40,815 nucleotides of DNA, from NCBI RefSeq assembly GCF_030378065.1, contig NZ_JAUCGJ010000041.1, positions 1 to 40,815 of the forward strand, written 5' to 3'. Numbering within the stretch: the first letter of the stretch is position 1; each line of letters starts with the position of its first letter. A program made the translations under genes and the position numbers. Shown here in pieces: positions 1-9,300 of this stretch. Source of the stretch: Candidatus Venteria ishoeyi. Its GTDB lineage: Bacteria; Pseudomonadota; Gammaproteobacteria; Beggiatoales; Beggiatoaceae. The notes under the pieces were generated by a model, which searched no databases, was not told the DNA's origin, and worked only from the letters and a program-made list of their open reading frames with translations.

Positions 1-189
1 ATGGAATGTCAAATCTTCACGAGCGGGGGGCGCGGGTAATTTACGTGGCATGTAACCTTCTCGGGTTTAGTTTTATGATGACTGGGGGGTATTTTAACCT
101 TTTTTGAGTGAAGCGGGAATTGCTGATGATGTGTATTGACAAACCTAACGGCTAAAATCAGCAGCGGATACGTCCGCTGAATTTTTTTG

Positions 190-576
190 TTATGCATCGT
201 TTTTATAATTTTCAATCCATTCTTCTATTTGAATTTCGAAGTTTTCCATTTCTTTTTCACTCAAATTATCAGGGACATATTCCATTTGCAACCATAATAT
301 AATATGACGTATTATTACCTCGAGAGGAGCCTCACTATGCTGTTTTATTTTTTCCGCAATTTGAGTTATTGTCAACTTTACATCATCAGACAAAATTATT
401 TTTCTTTCATTTGTATCGACCAAAGCATCTCTTAAAAACTCATTGATATCATCAATCGCCTGCATTGCGTCTTCACCGTCTTTAGTGTCAAGCCATTCCC
501 CAAATCCATCAATGAAATTATCAGGCTGTTCACTAACTGGTTTAAAGATATTTCTCTTTTTTTTCTCAAACATCAT
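190..576 (-). CDS. Small acidic hypothetical protein
   Basis: I do not recognise this 128-residue protein. It is soluble, acidic and probably helical: no signal peptide or membrane segment is visible, and it ends in a glutamate-rich segment (EKEMENFEIQIEEWIENYK). The reading frame opens with two consecutive Met codons; an AAGGAAA stretch about 12 bases upstream of the first could serve as ribosome binding site, so the first ATG (576) is used. It stands alone in an AT-rich, gene-poor stretch downstream of the tRNA pair, which suggests an accessory gene. Function unknown; moderately sure that it is a real gene. Confidence 0.6.
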   Translation of the reverse strand: MMFEKKKRNIFKPVSEQPDNFIDGFGEWLDTKDGEDAMQAIDDINEFLRDALVDTNERKIILSDDVKLTITQIAEKIKQHSEAPLEVIIRHIILWLQMEYVPDNLSEKEMENFEIQIEEWIENYKNDA

Positions 577-1124
577 TTCAAAGTGATTTCCTTCTGTGTT
601 TTGTTGAAAGTATTTGAATCAATAGCATAATGTGGTAGGCCCCTGGAGAGGTTGTCTGCTTGATCTTCCTTGTTCCGCGGCATATCCGCCGGAACAAGTG
701 GCTATATAGTTTCTGCATAGCATCCTAAAAAATACCCTTGTAATGCTATCAGGGTCAAAACTCAGCATGTACTAGCTGTATATCATCCCGTATGGCATGT
801 TATACGGGAAACCAGATAAGTCGAGAACCCAACATATCCGATTAAAACCGGTAAGCTGCTGGGGGGTAATTCAGAACTTGCTACAAATTTATTACAGCAC
901 ATATTACATTAAGATTGCAATCAATTGATTTAGTTGATGAGCTGTATAGTAATCAAACCTATAACCAATGGATTAAGAGCCTATTGCAGTGCAATCATGG
1001 CTAAAAATCAGAAGGATATTTCCTGCAAAATGACTAAGAATATAAAGGGGGGGGGACTGACTTAAAATTTGCTACAATTTTGCTACAGCAGCATTATAGT
1101 TAATTTGTAAATTATTGAATAAAA
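577..1124. other. Gene-free AT-rich stretch with small hairpins, G-runs and a degenerate repeat
   Basis: No convincing gene is present. Visible structure: a hairpin at 669-698 (arms CTTGTTCCG / CGGAACAAG), a 7-bp stem at 787-808 (CCCGTAT / ATACGGG), G-runs at 861-866 and 1047-1055, and two similar segments around 861-900 and 1047-1092. Each of those segments has a G-run followed by a TTGCTACAA-type motif and TTACAGCA or CTACAGCA. This lies just past the 3' end of tRNA-Lys. Confidence 0.5.
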
Positions 1125-1200
1125 TGGTGGGTCGTGCTGGATTCGAACCAGCGACCAGCGGATTAAAAGTCCGATGCTCTACCAACTGAGCTAACGACCC
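1125..1200 (-). tRNA. tRNA-Lys (anticodon TTT)
   Basis: On the minus strand a 76-nt cloverleaf begins GGGTCGTTAGCTCAG and ends in an encoded CCA. The anticodon loop reads CTTTTAA, giving anticodon TTT (Lys). The T-arm GGTTCGAATCC is canonical and the 7-bp acceptor stem (GGGTCGT/ACGACCC) pairs fully. It lies 21 bp downstream of tRNA-Phe and is probably cotranscribed with it. Confidence 0.97.
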
Positions 1201-1221
1201 ATATTGGGGGGGGATTATTGA

Positions 1222-1297
1222 TGGTGGCCAGAGGTGGAATCGAACCACCGACACGAGGATTTTCAGTCCACTGCTCTACCGACTGAGCTATCTGGCC
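1222..1297 (-). tRNA. tRNA-Phe (anticodon GAA)
   Basis: On the minus strand a 76-nt cloverleaf begins GGCCAGATAGCTCAG, carries anticodon loop CTGAAAA (GAA, Phe) and T-arm GGTTCGATTCC, and ends in an encoded CCA. It is first in the tRNA-Phe/tRNA-Lys pair and has a strong sigma-70-like promoter immediately upstream. Confidence 0.97.
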
Positions 1298-1317
1298 CGT
1301 GTCCAAACAATCCGCGT

Positions 1318-1346
1318 ATTAAACAATACTACGGCTTGGCTGTCAA
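1318..1346 (-). promoter_or_regulatory. Sigma-70-type promoter for the tRNA-Phe/tRNA-Lys pair
   Basis: On the minus strand a perfect -35 TTGACA (1341-1346) is followed after exactly 17 bases by TTTAAT (1318-1323), with a GC-containing discriminator (ACGCGG), about 20 bases before the tRNA-Phe 5' end. It lies in the short gap after the spoT stop codon. Location, spacing and orientation all fit tRNA transcription. Confidence 0.75.
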
Positions 1347-1354
1347 GATTTTTT

Positions 1355-3610
1355 TTATGTTTTTCGGCAAAGTTTATGAATATGTTTGAGCTTTTTCAAA
1401 CGACGTAAAATTTGTGCCAAATGTTGACGGTCTGTTACCAGGATTTTTAATATCACCTGAGTGATATTGTGATTTTGCCGGTTGCTTTCTATTGACTCAA
1501 TATTAATGCCTAATTGCGCAAGGCGCAGGGTGGATTGTGCCAAGCCGCCGGGGGTGTTGAGCATTTCCAGGTATATGGTGACCGGGAATTTGCCCTCAAT
1601 GTCTTCTGCCCAGGAAAGATCGGGGCAGCTATTTTGCATTTGTTGCGCCAGTTGTGGACAGTTTTCCCGGTGTACGGTAATGCCCTGCCCTGGTGTTATC
1701 AGACCTTTAACCGGATCACCAGGAATCGGGTGACAGCATAAACCCAATCCAACCACCATGCCTTCACTGCCTTTAATTAATAGCGGCGTGTCGGCTTTGG
1801 TGTCTGTGGGTATCAGGTTGGGTTCATTTTCCTGCGCGAATTCTTCTTCATGCAGATAATGCGCAACCGCGTAAGCAAGTCGTTTGCCCAGACCAATATC
1901 GACCAGCAGTTGATTAAAGCTGTCTACTGAGGTGCTTTGCAACAAGTGCAGGCGCTGGGTTTCGGTAAGTGTTTTAATTGTAGTGTCATAACGTTTTAAT
2001 TCTTTGTTGAGCAGACGCTTGCCCAGATGTTTGGCTTGTTTTTGGTCAATACGATGCAGATAACGGCGAATCTGACTACGCGCTCTGGCGGTAATTGCGG
2101 AATTAAGCCATTCCGGTTTGGGAATCGACCATTTTGCGATAACAATTTCCACCGTCTGCCCATTGCGTAAAACAGTATGTAAGGATGGCGTATTGATACC
2201 GTCAATCTTTGCTGCAATCAGGTGGTTGCCAATGTCGCTGTGTATGGCATAAGCAAAATCCACCAGTGTCGCGCCACGAGGCAGTTCAATGGTTTTGCCT
2301 TTGGGGGTAAATACATAAACTTCATCCGGGGAGAGTTGTATCTTAAACATCTCCATAAAGTCCATATCGTCAACAACATTGGTTTTCAGGAGTTTAATGT
2401 CATTAAACCATTGCCCCGGATAATTTTTTGTGCTGGTTTTTTTATTCAGCTCTTCACTGCTGAGTTTATATAAGTCCTGGCTGGTAATGCCATAGTCTGC
2501 AAAGTGCTGCATTTTTTGTGAGCGAATACGCACTTCCAGCAGCACTTGTGGATGTTTTTTTTTCGAGACTATCACTTTGCTGTGCAGTGATTGGTAATGA
2601 TTACGCCGGGGTACGGCAATATAATCTTTAAAGCTGCCGGGGCGATGTTTGTATAAATTATGAATAACCCCTAATACGCGATAGCACTCATCTACACTGC
2701 TGACCACTATTTCCAGGATTAATTGCTGCCTGCGCATTGCCAGTTGTCCATGCTGGTGATGGGCTTGTTGATAAATGGGGTAACAACGCGGTGCAGCAGG
2801 CTGGATGTGGGCTTTAATATCCAGTTGTTCTAACTGGTATTGAATCTTTGCTTCAATTTGTAAGTGAAAGGCTTGCTGGGTCTCGTTGTGCTGAAAAAAA
2901 TAATGCTGAATAATCTGGCTGCGCCAGGGGTATAAGGCTTTAAATGCCAGACTTTCCAGTTCCCAGGCAATCCTGCCCATGCCCAGACTGAGGGCAATTG
3001 GCGCATAAAAATCGATGGTTTCCCGAGCAATGCGGCGGCGTGAATCCGGTTTCATGTATTGGATGGTGCGGATATTATGCAGGCGATCAGCAAGCTTGAT
3101 AATAATCACCCGCACATCACGGATGGTGGCATGAATCAGTTTATAAAAACTGGCGGCTCTGGCACGGGTTTTGTTTGGGAAATGGCGACTGCGCAGTTTA
3201 CTTAATCCATCAACCAGTTCAGCGACCTGTTCGCCGAACTGCTTTGCCAGTTCGTCTTTGCTCAGCGGTGTGTCTTCCAGCACGTCATGCAGTAAAGCGG
3301 CAACCAGTGAAGGTTTATCCATGCCTAATTCGGCAAGAATACCCGCCACGGCCAGTGGGTGAAAAATATAGGCTTCACCACTGCGTCGGGTCTGTGTTTG
3401 ATGAGCCTCGGCTCCCAGCAGGTAGGCGCTGAATATTTCAGATATTTCTTCTGCTGACAGATATTTTTCAACGATTTTACATAAATCGCCAATCTGAAAA
3501 CGATGATTATTAATCTGAGCCAGACTAGGCTGACTGAGCTGAAAACCTGAGGGACTTTGCTCAGTGTTGTTATCTGTCTTAGTTGTTATTTGTTCCGACA
3601 TCATCGTCAT
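1355..3610 (-). CDS. spoT: Bifunctional (p)ppGpp synthetase/hydrolase (SpoT/RelA family)
   Basis: This makes and degrades the alarmone (p)ppGpp. Domain order is typical of the long RSH family: an N-terminal HD hydrolase domain with the [10 protein letters not shown] metal-binding motif (about residues 95-125); a synthetase domain with [23 protein letters not shown] and YQSLHSKVI (about 310-350); a TGS domain beginning [10 protein letters not shown]; and a C-terminal ACT domain (about 680-750). An intact HD motif plus a complete synthetase points to SpoT rather than a hydrolase-dead RelA. At 751 residues the length is normal, with an extra Gln/Ser/Thr-rich N-terminus. Three ATG codons (3610, 3604, 3601) are possible starts; all overlap the end of rpoZ, so translation is probably coupled. 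The rpoZ-spoT order is standard in gammaproteobacteria, although gmk is not upstream here. Confidence 0.95.
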   Translation of the reverse strand: MTMMSEQITTKTDNNTEQSPSGFQLSQPSLAQINNHRFQIGDLCKIVEKYLSAEEISEIFSAYLLGAEAHQTQTRRSGEAYIFHPLAVAGILAELGMDKPSLVAALLHDVLEDTPLSKDELAKQFGEQVAELVDGLSKLRSRHFPNKTRARAASFYKLIHATIRDVRVIIIKLADRLHNIRTIQYMKPDSRRRIARETIDFYAPIALSLGMGRIAWELESLAFKALYPWRSQIIQHYFFQHNETQQAFHLQIEAKIQYQLEQLDIKAHIQPAAPRCYPIYQQAHHQHGQLAMRRQQLILEIVVSSVDECYRVLGVIHNLYKHRPGSFKDYIAVPRRNHYQSLHSKVIVSKKKHPQVLLEVRIRSQKMQHFADYGITSQDLYKLSSEELNKKTSTKNYPGQWFNDIKLLKTNVVDDMDFMEMFKIQLSPDEVYVFTPKGKTIELPRGATLVDFAYAIHSDIGNHLIAAKIDGINTPSLHTVLRNGQTVEIVIAKWSIPKPEWLNSAITARARSQIRRYLHRIDQKQAKHLGKRLLNKELKRYDTTIKTLTETQRLHLLQSTSVDSFNQLLVDIGLGKRLAYAVAHYLHEEEFAQENEPNLIPTDTKADTPLLIKGSEGMVVGLGLCCHPIPGDPVKGLITPGQGITVHRENCPQLAQQMQNSCPDLSWAEDIEGKFPVTIYLEMLNTPGGLAQSTLRLAQLGINIESIESNRQNHNITQVILKILVTDRQHLAQILRRLKKLKHIHKLCRKT

Positions 3611-3839
3611 ACACTAAATCTTCCAGCATAGCAGAGCTGGATTCCTTGTTAATCAGGTCGAATGTGACCAGGCCTTCTGCGATTTCCCGCAGTGCCAAAA
3701 CTGAGGGTTTGTCTTTTTCACCGTCGAGCAGGGGTTTTGCGCCCAGAGAGAGTTGCCGTGCGCGTTTACTGGCCAGCAAGACCAGATTAAAGCGGTTGTC
3801 AACGTGATCCAGACAGTCCTCTACAGTTAAACGTGCCAT
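3579..3839 (-). CDS. rpoZ: RNA polymerase omega subunit
   Basis: The omega subunit assists assembly of RNA polymerase and forms part of a ppGpp binding site in proteobacteria. The 86-residue sequence begins [20 protein letters not shown] and continues with ASKRARQL, the family hallmark, then a conserved ALREIAEGL segment and an acidic tail. The start has AAAGGAT at good spacing. Its 3' end overlaps the start of spoT by up to 32 bases. A 74-bp gap separates it from the SLOG-SLATT gene upstream on the same strand. Confidence 0.96.
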   Translation of the reverse strand: MARLTVEDCLDHVDNRFNLVLLASKRARQLSLGAKPLLDGEKDKPSVLALREIAEGLVTFDLINKESSSAMLEDLVYDDDVGTNNN

Positions 3840-3913
3840 GTAGTTATCCTTTATATGTACTTTACAATTGAGAACCGCTTAGTTTAACGGTATAAGTGAA
3901 TATTTCAACTGCT

Positions 3914-6070
3914 TTAATGCGAAGCACCAGGTACTTGTGCTGTGAGTGTTGTTTCTGGTTTTGCTGTTTCCAGATTTTCATGCTCTGCCAATTGCTCCTG
4001 CTGCTCTTCTTTTAAGGCTAACAGGGTATCCTGCATTTCCTGTACCCAACCACTGAATTCACTGTGTAAGGTGCGTTCGCTTTGCCCGACCATCAAATTA
4101 ATATTCGCTTGTTTTTCCTGTTCGGCACTGGGCAGTGCAGTCCACCAACTACGGATATTATCCAGCTCTGAAGCGGCTTTATTATATTTTAACAGGGTGG
4201 TTTCAATTTGCTGATAACTGAGATAAGTCCCCAGTGCCGCCACCAGAGAACTGGTCAGCGCAATCCATAATTCCAGACCTACAGCAGCGAGCAAGGTGCC
4301 GATGCCACCAAAAATATAAATCCAGATTTGCAGGCGGTAAAGTTTTTTCTCCAGTTTCACGGTTTTACCCACGTAATAATTTAACTGGTTTTCCAGACGG
4401 TAACTGAGATATTGCTCCGGTGACAGCGGACTGTAACCATCATCGGCTTCGGCAATGCTGTTGCGTGGTGGAATATTGTTTGGGGAAGGGTGCAGGGCGG
4501 ATAAATTGACCTCACTTTGCATCAGTTGGTCACTAATTAGTTTCAGCCGATCATCGAGTTTGATTTCCTGGTTTTTTTTCTCACCTGCTACGGGAAAATA
4601 AATTTCTGCCTGGGCGCGATAACGGAATATCTCACGTTTAACCGCTTCTGCGCTGCTGCGTAATGCCAGCCATTTATTGCCATTATTAAAGCGATTTGCT
4701 GCCGCCAGCAAAGCGGTCACGATAATCGGCACCAGTATGATCAGATTTTGCAGGGTATTGGATATAAAGCGAAAAATGGCTTCAAAATAAATAAAATGGT
4801 TTTTAACCCAATGGGAAATCCGTTCCAGTATGCGAAAATCCCTGAGATTTTCAACCAATTCAATATGTTCGGGGATGGATTCAACAGGCGCTTGATTATC
4901 GGCTGGTAGCTGTGTCAGCAATGATGTCTCATCAGGTTCAATGCCCTTATCTTTGAGTTCCTGACGAAGTTTCTCATGCTGTTGGTACACGGCGATAATA
5001 CTTTTAGGCGGTTCATTATATTGCGCCAACATGCCATTTTGATATAAGTTCAGCCGGTAGGTATTGATCAAAGCCAGTTCCCGATCCAGTGTCCCTTGCA
5101 GCAAGGCCATTGCCGTGCCCAGCACGCTTAACACGATAATCGTCATTTGTACCCGATGAAATGTGCGTTGTTGACGGGTGGCATTAAAATCATAACGTGC
5201 AAAACGCTCCCAGGCCTGTTTCAAGGTGGTGTCACCGCGTAATAAACGGCGGATTAAACGCTGTAACTCGGCAATTTTTTTATCCAGCACATCATCTAAA
5301 GAAAACAGGTATAAACGTCCTTCAGCCATGATTTCAGCCAGTTCTGTATCTTCAATAAAATCGGGGGGATTGTTTTTAAGTTCCGTGATTTCATCGGCCA
5401 GACGTCCACTACCGGAAATGACAATCACCGGCCAACCCATGCGCACGCTATGTAAAATCTCCGTGCGGGACAGGTCTCCACCATTAACCAGAATGCTCAG
5501 CGTGGGAATATGCTGCGCCATTTTTTCAATTATACGATTTTTCAGCGGAATCTCTTCCCCCCAATCGGGTGCATCTGCCAGCACAAAATGGGAGTGATTG
5601 GATTCCAGTTTCGCGCTTGCACTCGATTGTGCCGGGGTAGAAGGCGCTTCCAGCGCACCCTCTTCAGCAGGCAGCTTCGCCACGTCAAGGCTGTTTTCAG
5701 ATAAGTCCACTAAAGGTGCGGGTATCACGCCAATTAAACGGGAACGATAATTGCGGTCTGCAACGCCCTGCCCCATCATCGCCATTACCCCGGAATCGGT
5801 GCCGCCATCAATGAGATCCGCGCCGGTTTCGGCAGCAGCAACAGCAATACCACGACTGAATAATTGTTGCAGACGGCTGCTTTTTTCCGCTTCCAGGCCA
5901 TCTGCACCGCCAGAAATGCTAATCAGTGCCTTGGCTTGTTTATCCAGGCCCAGGGTTTCCAGCAATGGGGTAATTTCTGTATTCAGTGGTGCTGTTATCG
6001 CTTTGGCACTGCGACCATTTTTGAAATGCAGGCTTTGTGCTGGCGTGCTTTCTGATTCTGGTTTTTTCAT
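3914..6070 (-). CDS. SLOG (TRPM-type)-SLATT membrane protein, predicted nucleotide-sensing channel-like protein
   Basis: The N-terminal half resembles the prokaryotic TRPM-type SLOG domain (LSDAT). It has the glycine-rich SISGGADGLEAEK segment (51-63), a DLIDGGTDSGVMAMMGQG segment (85-102), SHFVLADAPDWGEE (160-173), SILVNGGDLSRTEI (192-205) and PVIVISGSGRLADEI (214-228). The C-terminal half has four predicted membrane segments (about 308-326, 440-459, 581-599, 601-618). They are arranged as two two-helix units with long helices resembling SLATT/DUF4231 modules; the second unit (about 548-690) is the clearer match. SLOG domains are known or predicted to bind nucleotide-derived ligands, and SLATT units are predicted effectors in bacterial conflict systems. 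By inference this is a ligand-gated membrane effector. It lies 74 bp upstream of rpoZ-spoT on the same strand. The domain calls are from motif reading. Confidence 0.72.
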   Translation of the reverse strand: MKKPESESTPAQSLHFKNGRSAKAITAPLNTEITPLLETLGLDKQAKALISISGGADGLEAEKSSRLQQLFSRGIAVAAAETGADLIDGGTDSGVMAMMGQGVADRNYRSRLIGVIPAPLVDLSENSLDVAKLPAEEGALEAPSTPAQSSASAKLESNHSHFVLADAPDWGEEIPLKNRIIEKMAQHIPTLSILVNGGDLSRTEILHSVRMGWPVIVISGSGRLADEITELKNNPPDFIEDTELAEIMAEGRLYLFSLDDVLDKKIAELQRLIRRLLRGDTTLKQAWERFARYDFNATRQQRTFHRVQMTIIVLSVLGTAMALLQGTLDRELALINTYRLNLYQNGMLAQYNEPPKSIIAVYQQHEKLRQELKDKGIEPDETSLLTQLPADNQAPVESIPEHIELVENLRDFRILERISHWVKNHFIYFEAIFRFISNTLQNLIILVPIIVTALLAAANRFNNGNKWLALRSSAEAVKREIFRYRAQAEIYFPVAGEKKNQEIKLDDRLKLISDQLMQSEVNLSALHPSPNNIPPRNSIAEADDGYSPLSPEQYLSYRLENQLNYYVGKTVKLEKKLYRLQIWIYIFGGIGTLLAAVGLELWIALTSSLVAALGTYLSYQQIETTLLKYNKAASELDNIRSWWTALPSAEQEKQANINLMVGQSERTLHSEFSGWVQEMQDTLLALKEEQQEQLAEHENLETAKPETTLTAQVPGASH

Positions 6071-6140
6071 GTTTTATCGCTCTGATTCATCAGGCCAATA
6101 GAAATTCAGGAAATGCTGAAAAACTTCTGAGGTACACTTA

Positions 6141-6298
6141 GGAGTGAGGATAAAATAAATACAGAAACTGGGCGCAGGATTTTTATTCATTTTCAAGGCG
6201 CGAAAATAGGCGCATAGCAAGCTATGTAACTGTTTTCGGAACGCAGAAAATGGAGCAAAAGGCCAGCCTGGTTTCGGGAATTATAAAATCCTCGTTCC
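6141..6298 (+). mobile_element. MITE-like palindromic repeat, copy A (forward)
   Basis: A 158-bp element begins GGAGTGAGGATAAAATAAAT and ends CTCGTTCC. It is flanked by TTA (6138-6140) on the left and TAA (6299-6301) on the right. The two ends are imperfect inverted repeats, and the centre (GCATAGCAAGCTATG with flanking GAAAACAG-like arms) is a second palindrome, so the whole unit can fold into one long hairpin. It fills most of the 306-bp gap between the divergent SLOG-SLATT and propeller-peptidase genes. Unlike the other copies its flanking triplets do not match, and its right terminus has diverged. Confidence 0.85.
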
Positions 6299-6330
6299 TA
6301 ATCATTCAAGAAAAGAATATACCGCATTAT

Positions 6331-6360
6331 TTGAGATAAATCGCCTATGTAATTTAAAAT
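6331..6360 (+). promoter_or_regulatory. Candidate promoter for the first propeller-peptidase gene
   Basis: TTGAGA at 6331-6336 is followed after 18 bases by TAAAAT (6355-6360), 17 bases before the ATG at 6377. A GGGAGTGG ribosome binding site precedes the start. The promoter leaves almost no 5' leader, so the assignment is tentative. It sits just outside the end of MITE copy A. Confidence 0.35.
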
Positions 6361-6376
6361 AGATGGGAGTGGAATC

Positions 6377-9300
6377 ATGAAAGTTTTTTTACAATTTATC
6401 ATATCAATCTGCTTGTTGATTGCAGGCAATGCACTGGCTGCTTTGAGCTTTGAACCCGCAACGCCAGTTATTAAAGCCGGGGAATCTGTCAGTATCCAGG
6501 TACAGGGCACGGGTGACAGCATCCTTTGGAATCCCACTTTGGGCAGCATCGCCGGTATTGGTGAGCGCGTGACCTATACCGCACCCGCACAAGTGGGCAT
6601 AGATGCCATTGCGGTCATCAGCGGGATAGAGGTTGGTGTATTAAAAATTACCGTTGTACCCACCAGCAGCAATGATAATTTTATCGCCCTGGACAAGGCG
6701 CAATGGCGTAATTTTGCCAATCGCAGTGACATCCAGGCCAGCAGCAAAACCAGTGACGGTAAAATTCTGTGGCTGGGCACCCGTGGCGGCCTGGAGCAAC
6801 GCGATGCCGCTACGGGGCGTTTATTACAGATATTCAACCGCCTTAACGGTTTACCCAGCCCCCAGATACAAGCCTTAGCACCGGATGAGGGAAATGGCGT
6901 TTGGGCCGGTACCAACGCAGGGCTGGCGCATTTTGACGGCAGCCAATGGGCCACTTACACCAGCGTTCAGGGTTTGCCGGGGAATGATATTAAAACCCTG
7001 AGCAGCGATAACGCAGGCGGGGTTTGGCTTAGCAGTTTTGGCGGCACTCTGGCACACATCAGCGCAACTGGTGATATCACGCCAGTGGATGTACCGGCCT
7101 TATCTGCGGGTGATGAAATCCGCGCCATGCTGGTTGATGCTCAGGCCAATCTCTGGCTGGGCAGTAACCGGGGTTTATTACGGCGTGACAGCGCAGGGCA
7201 ATGGGGACAATTAAATAGTAGTTCCTCGGAACTCCCCCACGATACGATTAATGCTTTGCTGGCTGATGGCAAGGGTGATTTATGGCTGGGAACCCGTGGT
7301 GGTTTGGCGCGCTTGGATGCAGCAGGGCAATGGCAGGTGTGGACCCAAGATAATACTGGGGAGAATATGGGCTTGCCGGATAATGAAGTGCTCAGTCTGG
7401 AAAACGGCTACCAGGGCGTTATCTGGATTGGCACGGCAGGCATGGGAGTGGTGCGATTTGATGGCGAACAGGACTGGTTAATCCTGAATACGGATAATTC
7501 TGATTTACCCAATAACCGGGTGAATGTTTTAATCGTCAGCCCCCAGATTTTTTCTCCGTTGTGGATTGGCACCACAAACGGTCTGGCAGGTTTACAAAAA
7601 AATCGCTGGTTAGTGCAGGAAGGCGATAATGCCGGTTTGCCGGGTAACCGGGTGCAAGCACTGGCTGCCGATGATGAAGGCGGGATTTGGATAGGCACCT
7701 TTGGTGGCAGTCTGGTATACCGTGATGCCAACGGAGACTGGGTGCTCTATAACACCGAAAATTCTGAGCTGCCCGATGGTTTTATTCAAGCCCTGGCGCA
7801 CGATGGTAAAAACCTGTGGATAGGTACTGGTTTTGGTTTGGCGCGAGTCAATGAATCCGGCACTTGGAAAGTCTATACCCCCAACAATTCTGACTTGCCG
7901 CAGCAAAGCATACTCAGCTTGCAAGTGCTGGGGGATACTTTATGGGTAGGTACTGAAAATGGTGGTTTGGCCCGTTTCCAAAATAATACCTGGACAGTCT
8001 ACAATACCCGCAATTCTGAACTGCCAGATGATCAGGTGGATGTGATTGTTACCGATAATAGTGGCGGCATCTGGATTGGCAGCGAACGTCTGGGGCTGGC
8101 CTATTTAGGTAATGATGGGCAATGGCAGGTATTTGATAAAAGTAATTCTGCTTTACCCGGTAATCGTATTTATGCCCTGCGCCACAACCATCAGGGCTTA
8201 TGGATAGGCACTGATGGCGGTTTGCTTAATCTTGCTGAAAACCAGCAATGGCAAGTTTTTACCACTGAGAACAGTGAACTGCCCGGCAACCGCGTCTATG
8301 CCTTAAGTCATGACGGCAATGGTGGTTTATGGATTGGCAGCGGCGGCATAGCATCCGGTGGCCTTGCCCATTTCAGCAAAAATGAGGAATGGACGGTGTT
8401 TACCACGGCAAATTCCGGTTTGCCGGATAATACCGTTTCCAGCCTGCAAAACGACAGCACGGGTAATCTGTGGATAGGCACGGAACAAGGTGGTCTGGCC
8501 TTGCTGGAATTTGGTCAGCGCCGCCAACTCAGCAGTCTGGTGAGCAATAGTACTTTGCAAGACCAGTTATATACCGATAAACGCGCCGCTTTGATTTTTC
8601 ACCCTAATGGCATGGGCGTGGGTTATAACCAGGCGGAAGCGGTGGATTTTATGGCGCGTTACACCTATCAAACCCTGTATGCCAGGGGTTATGATCATGA
8701 TGAAATCTATTTTTTGTCCTATCGCCCGGACATGGATATTAACCAGGATGGGCAAACCGATGTCAATGTGGTGGATGCGCCGGTTGATTGGCAAAGTTGG
8801 CAGGCAGGCACGGCAGCGCGGGATTTAAGCCTGGAAGATATTACCCAGGCATTTGACTGGGCGAAAGAGCAGGGTACGCTGGAACAACCGCTGCTGCTGT
8901 TTTTTATTGATCACGGCCTGCCCGATCATCTACTGCTGGAACCTACGGGGCTGCAACTGTTGGATGAAACCACTTTTGCCGGTTTGCTGGATGATTACCA
9001 AAATGTGACTGGTAACACGGTTATCGTAGTGCTGGAAGCCTGTCATACGGGTTCTCTGGTATCTGCGCTGCAAGCGGAAAACCGCATTATCATCACCAGC
9101 ACCGATGATGATTTAGCCTATTATGATGACTTGGGTCGCACTTCGTTCATGCGCTCGTTCATGGATCAAATGCGTTTGGGTGATAGTTTTATGAGTGCCT
9201 GGCAAATGGTCAGCGCGGATATACAACAGCAACGCTCACCGCTGAACCGCCAGCAGCCACAATTGGAAGACAGTAGCAATGGGATATTGGCGCAACAGTT

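Noticed and set aside
9..215. 68-residue open frame on the minus strand before the small acidic gene
   Set aside because: Its composition is His/Pro/Lys-rich without domain or ribosome binding site, and it overlaps the end of the better-supported gene at 190-576.
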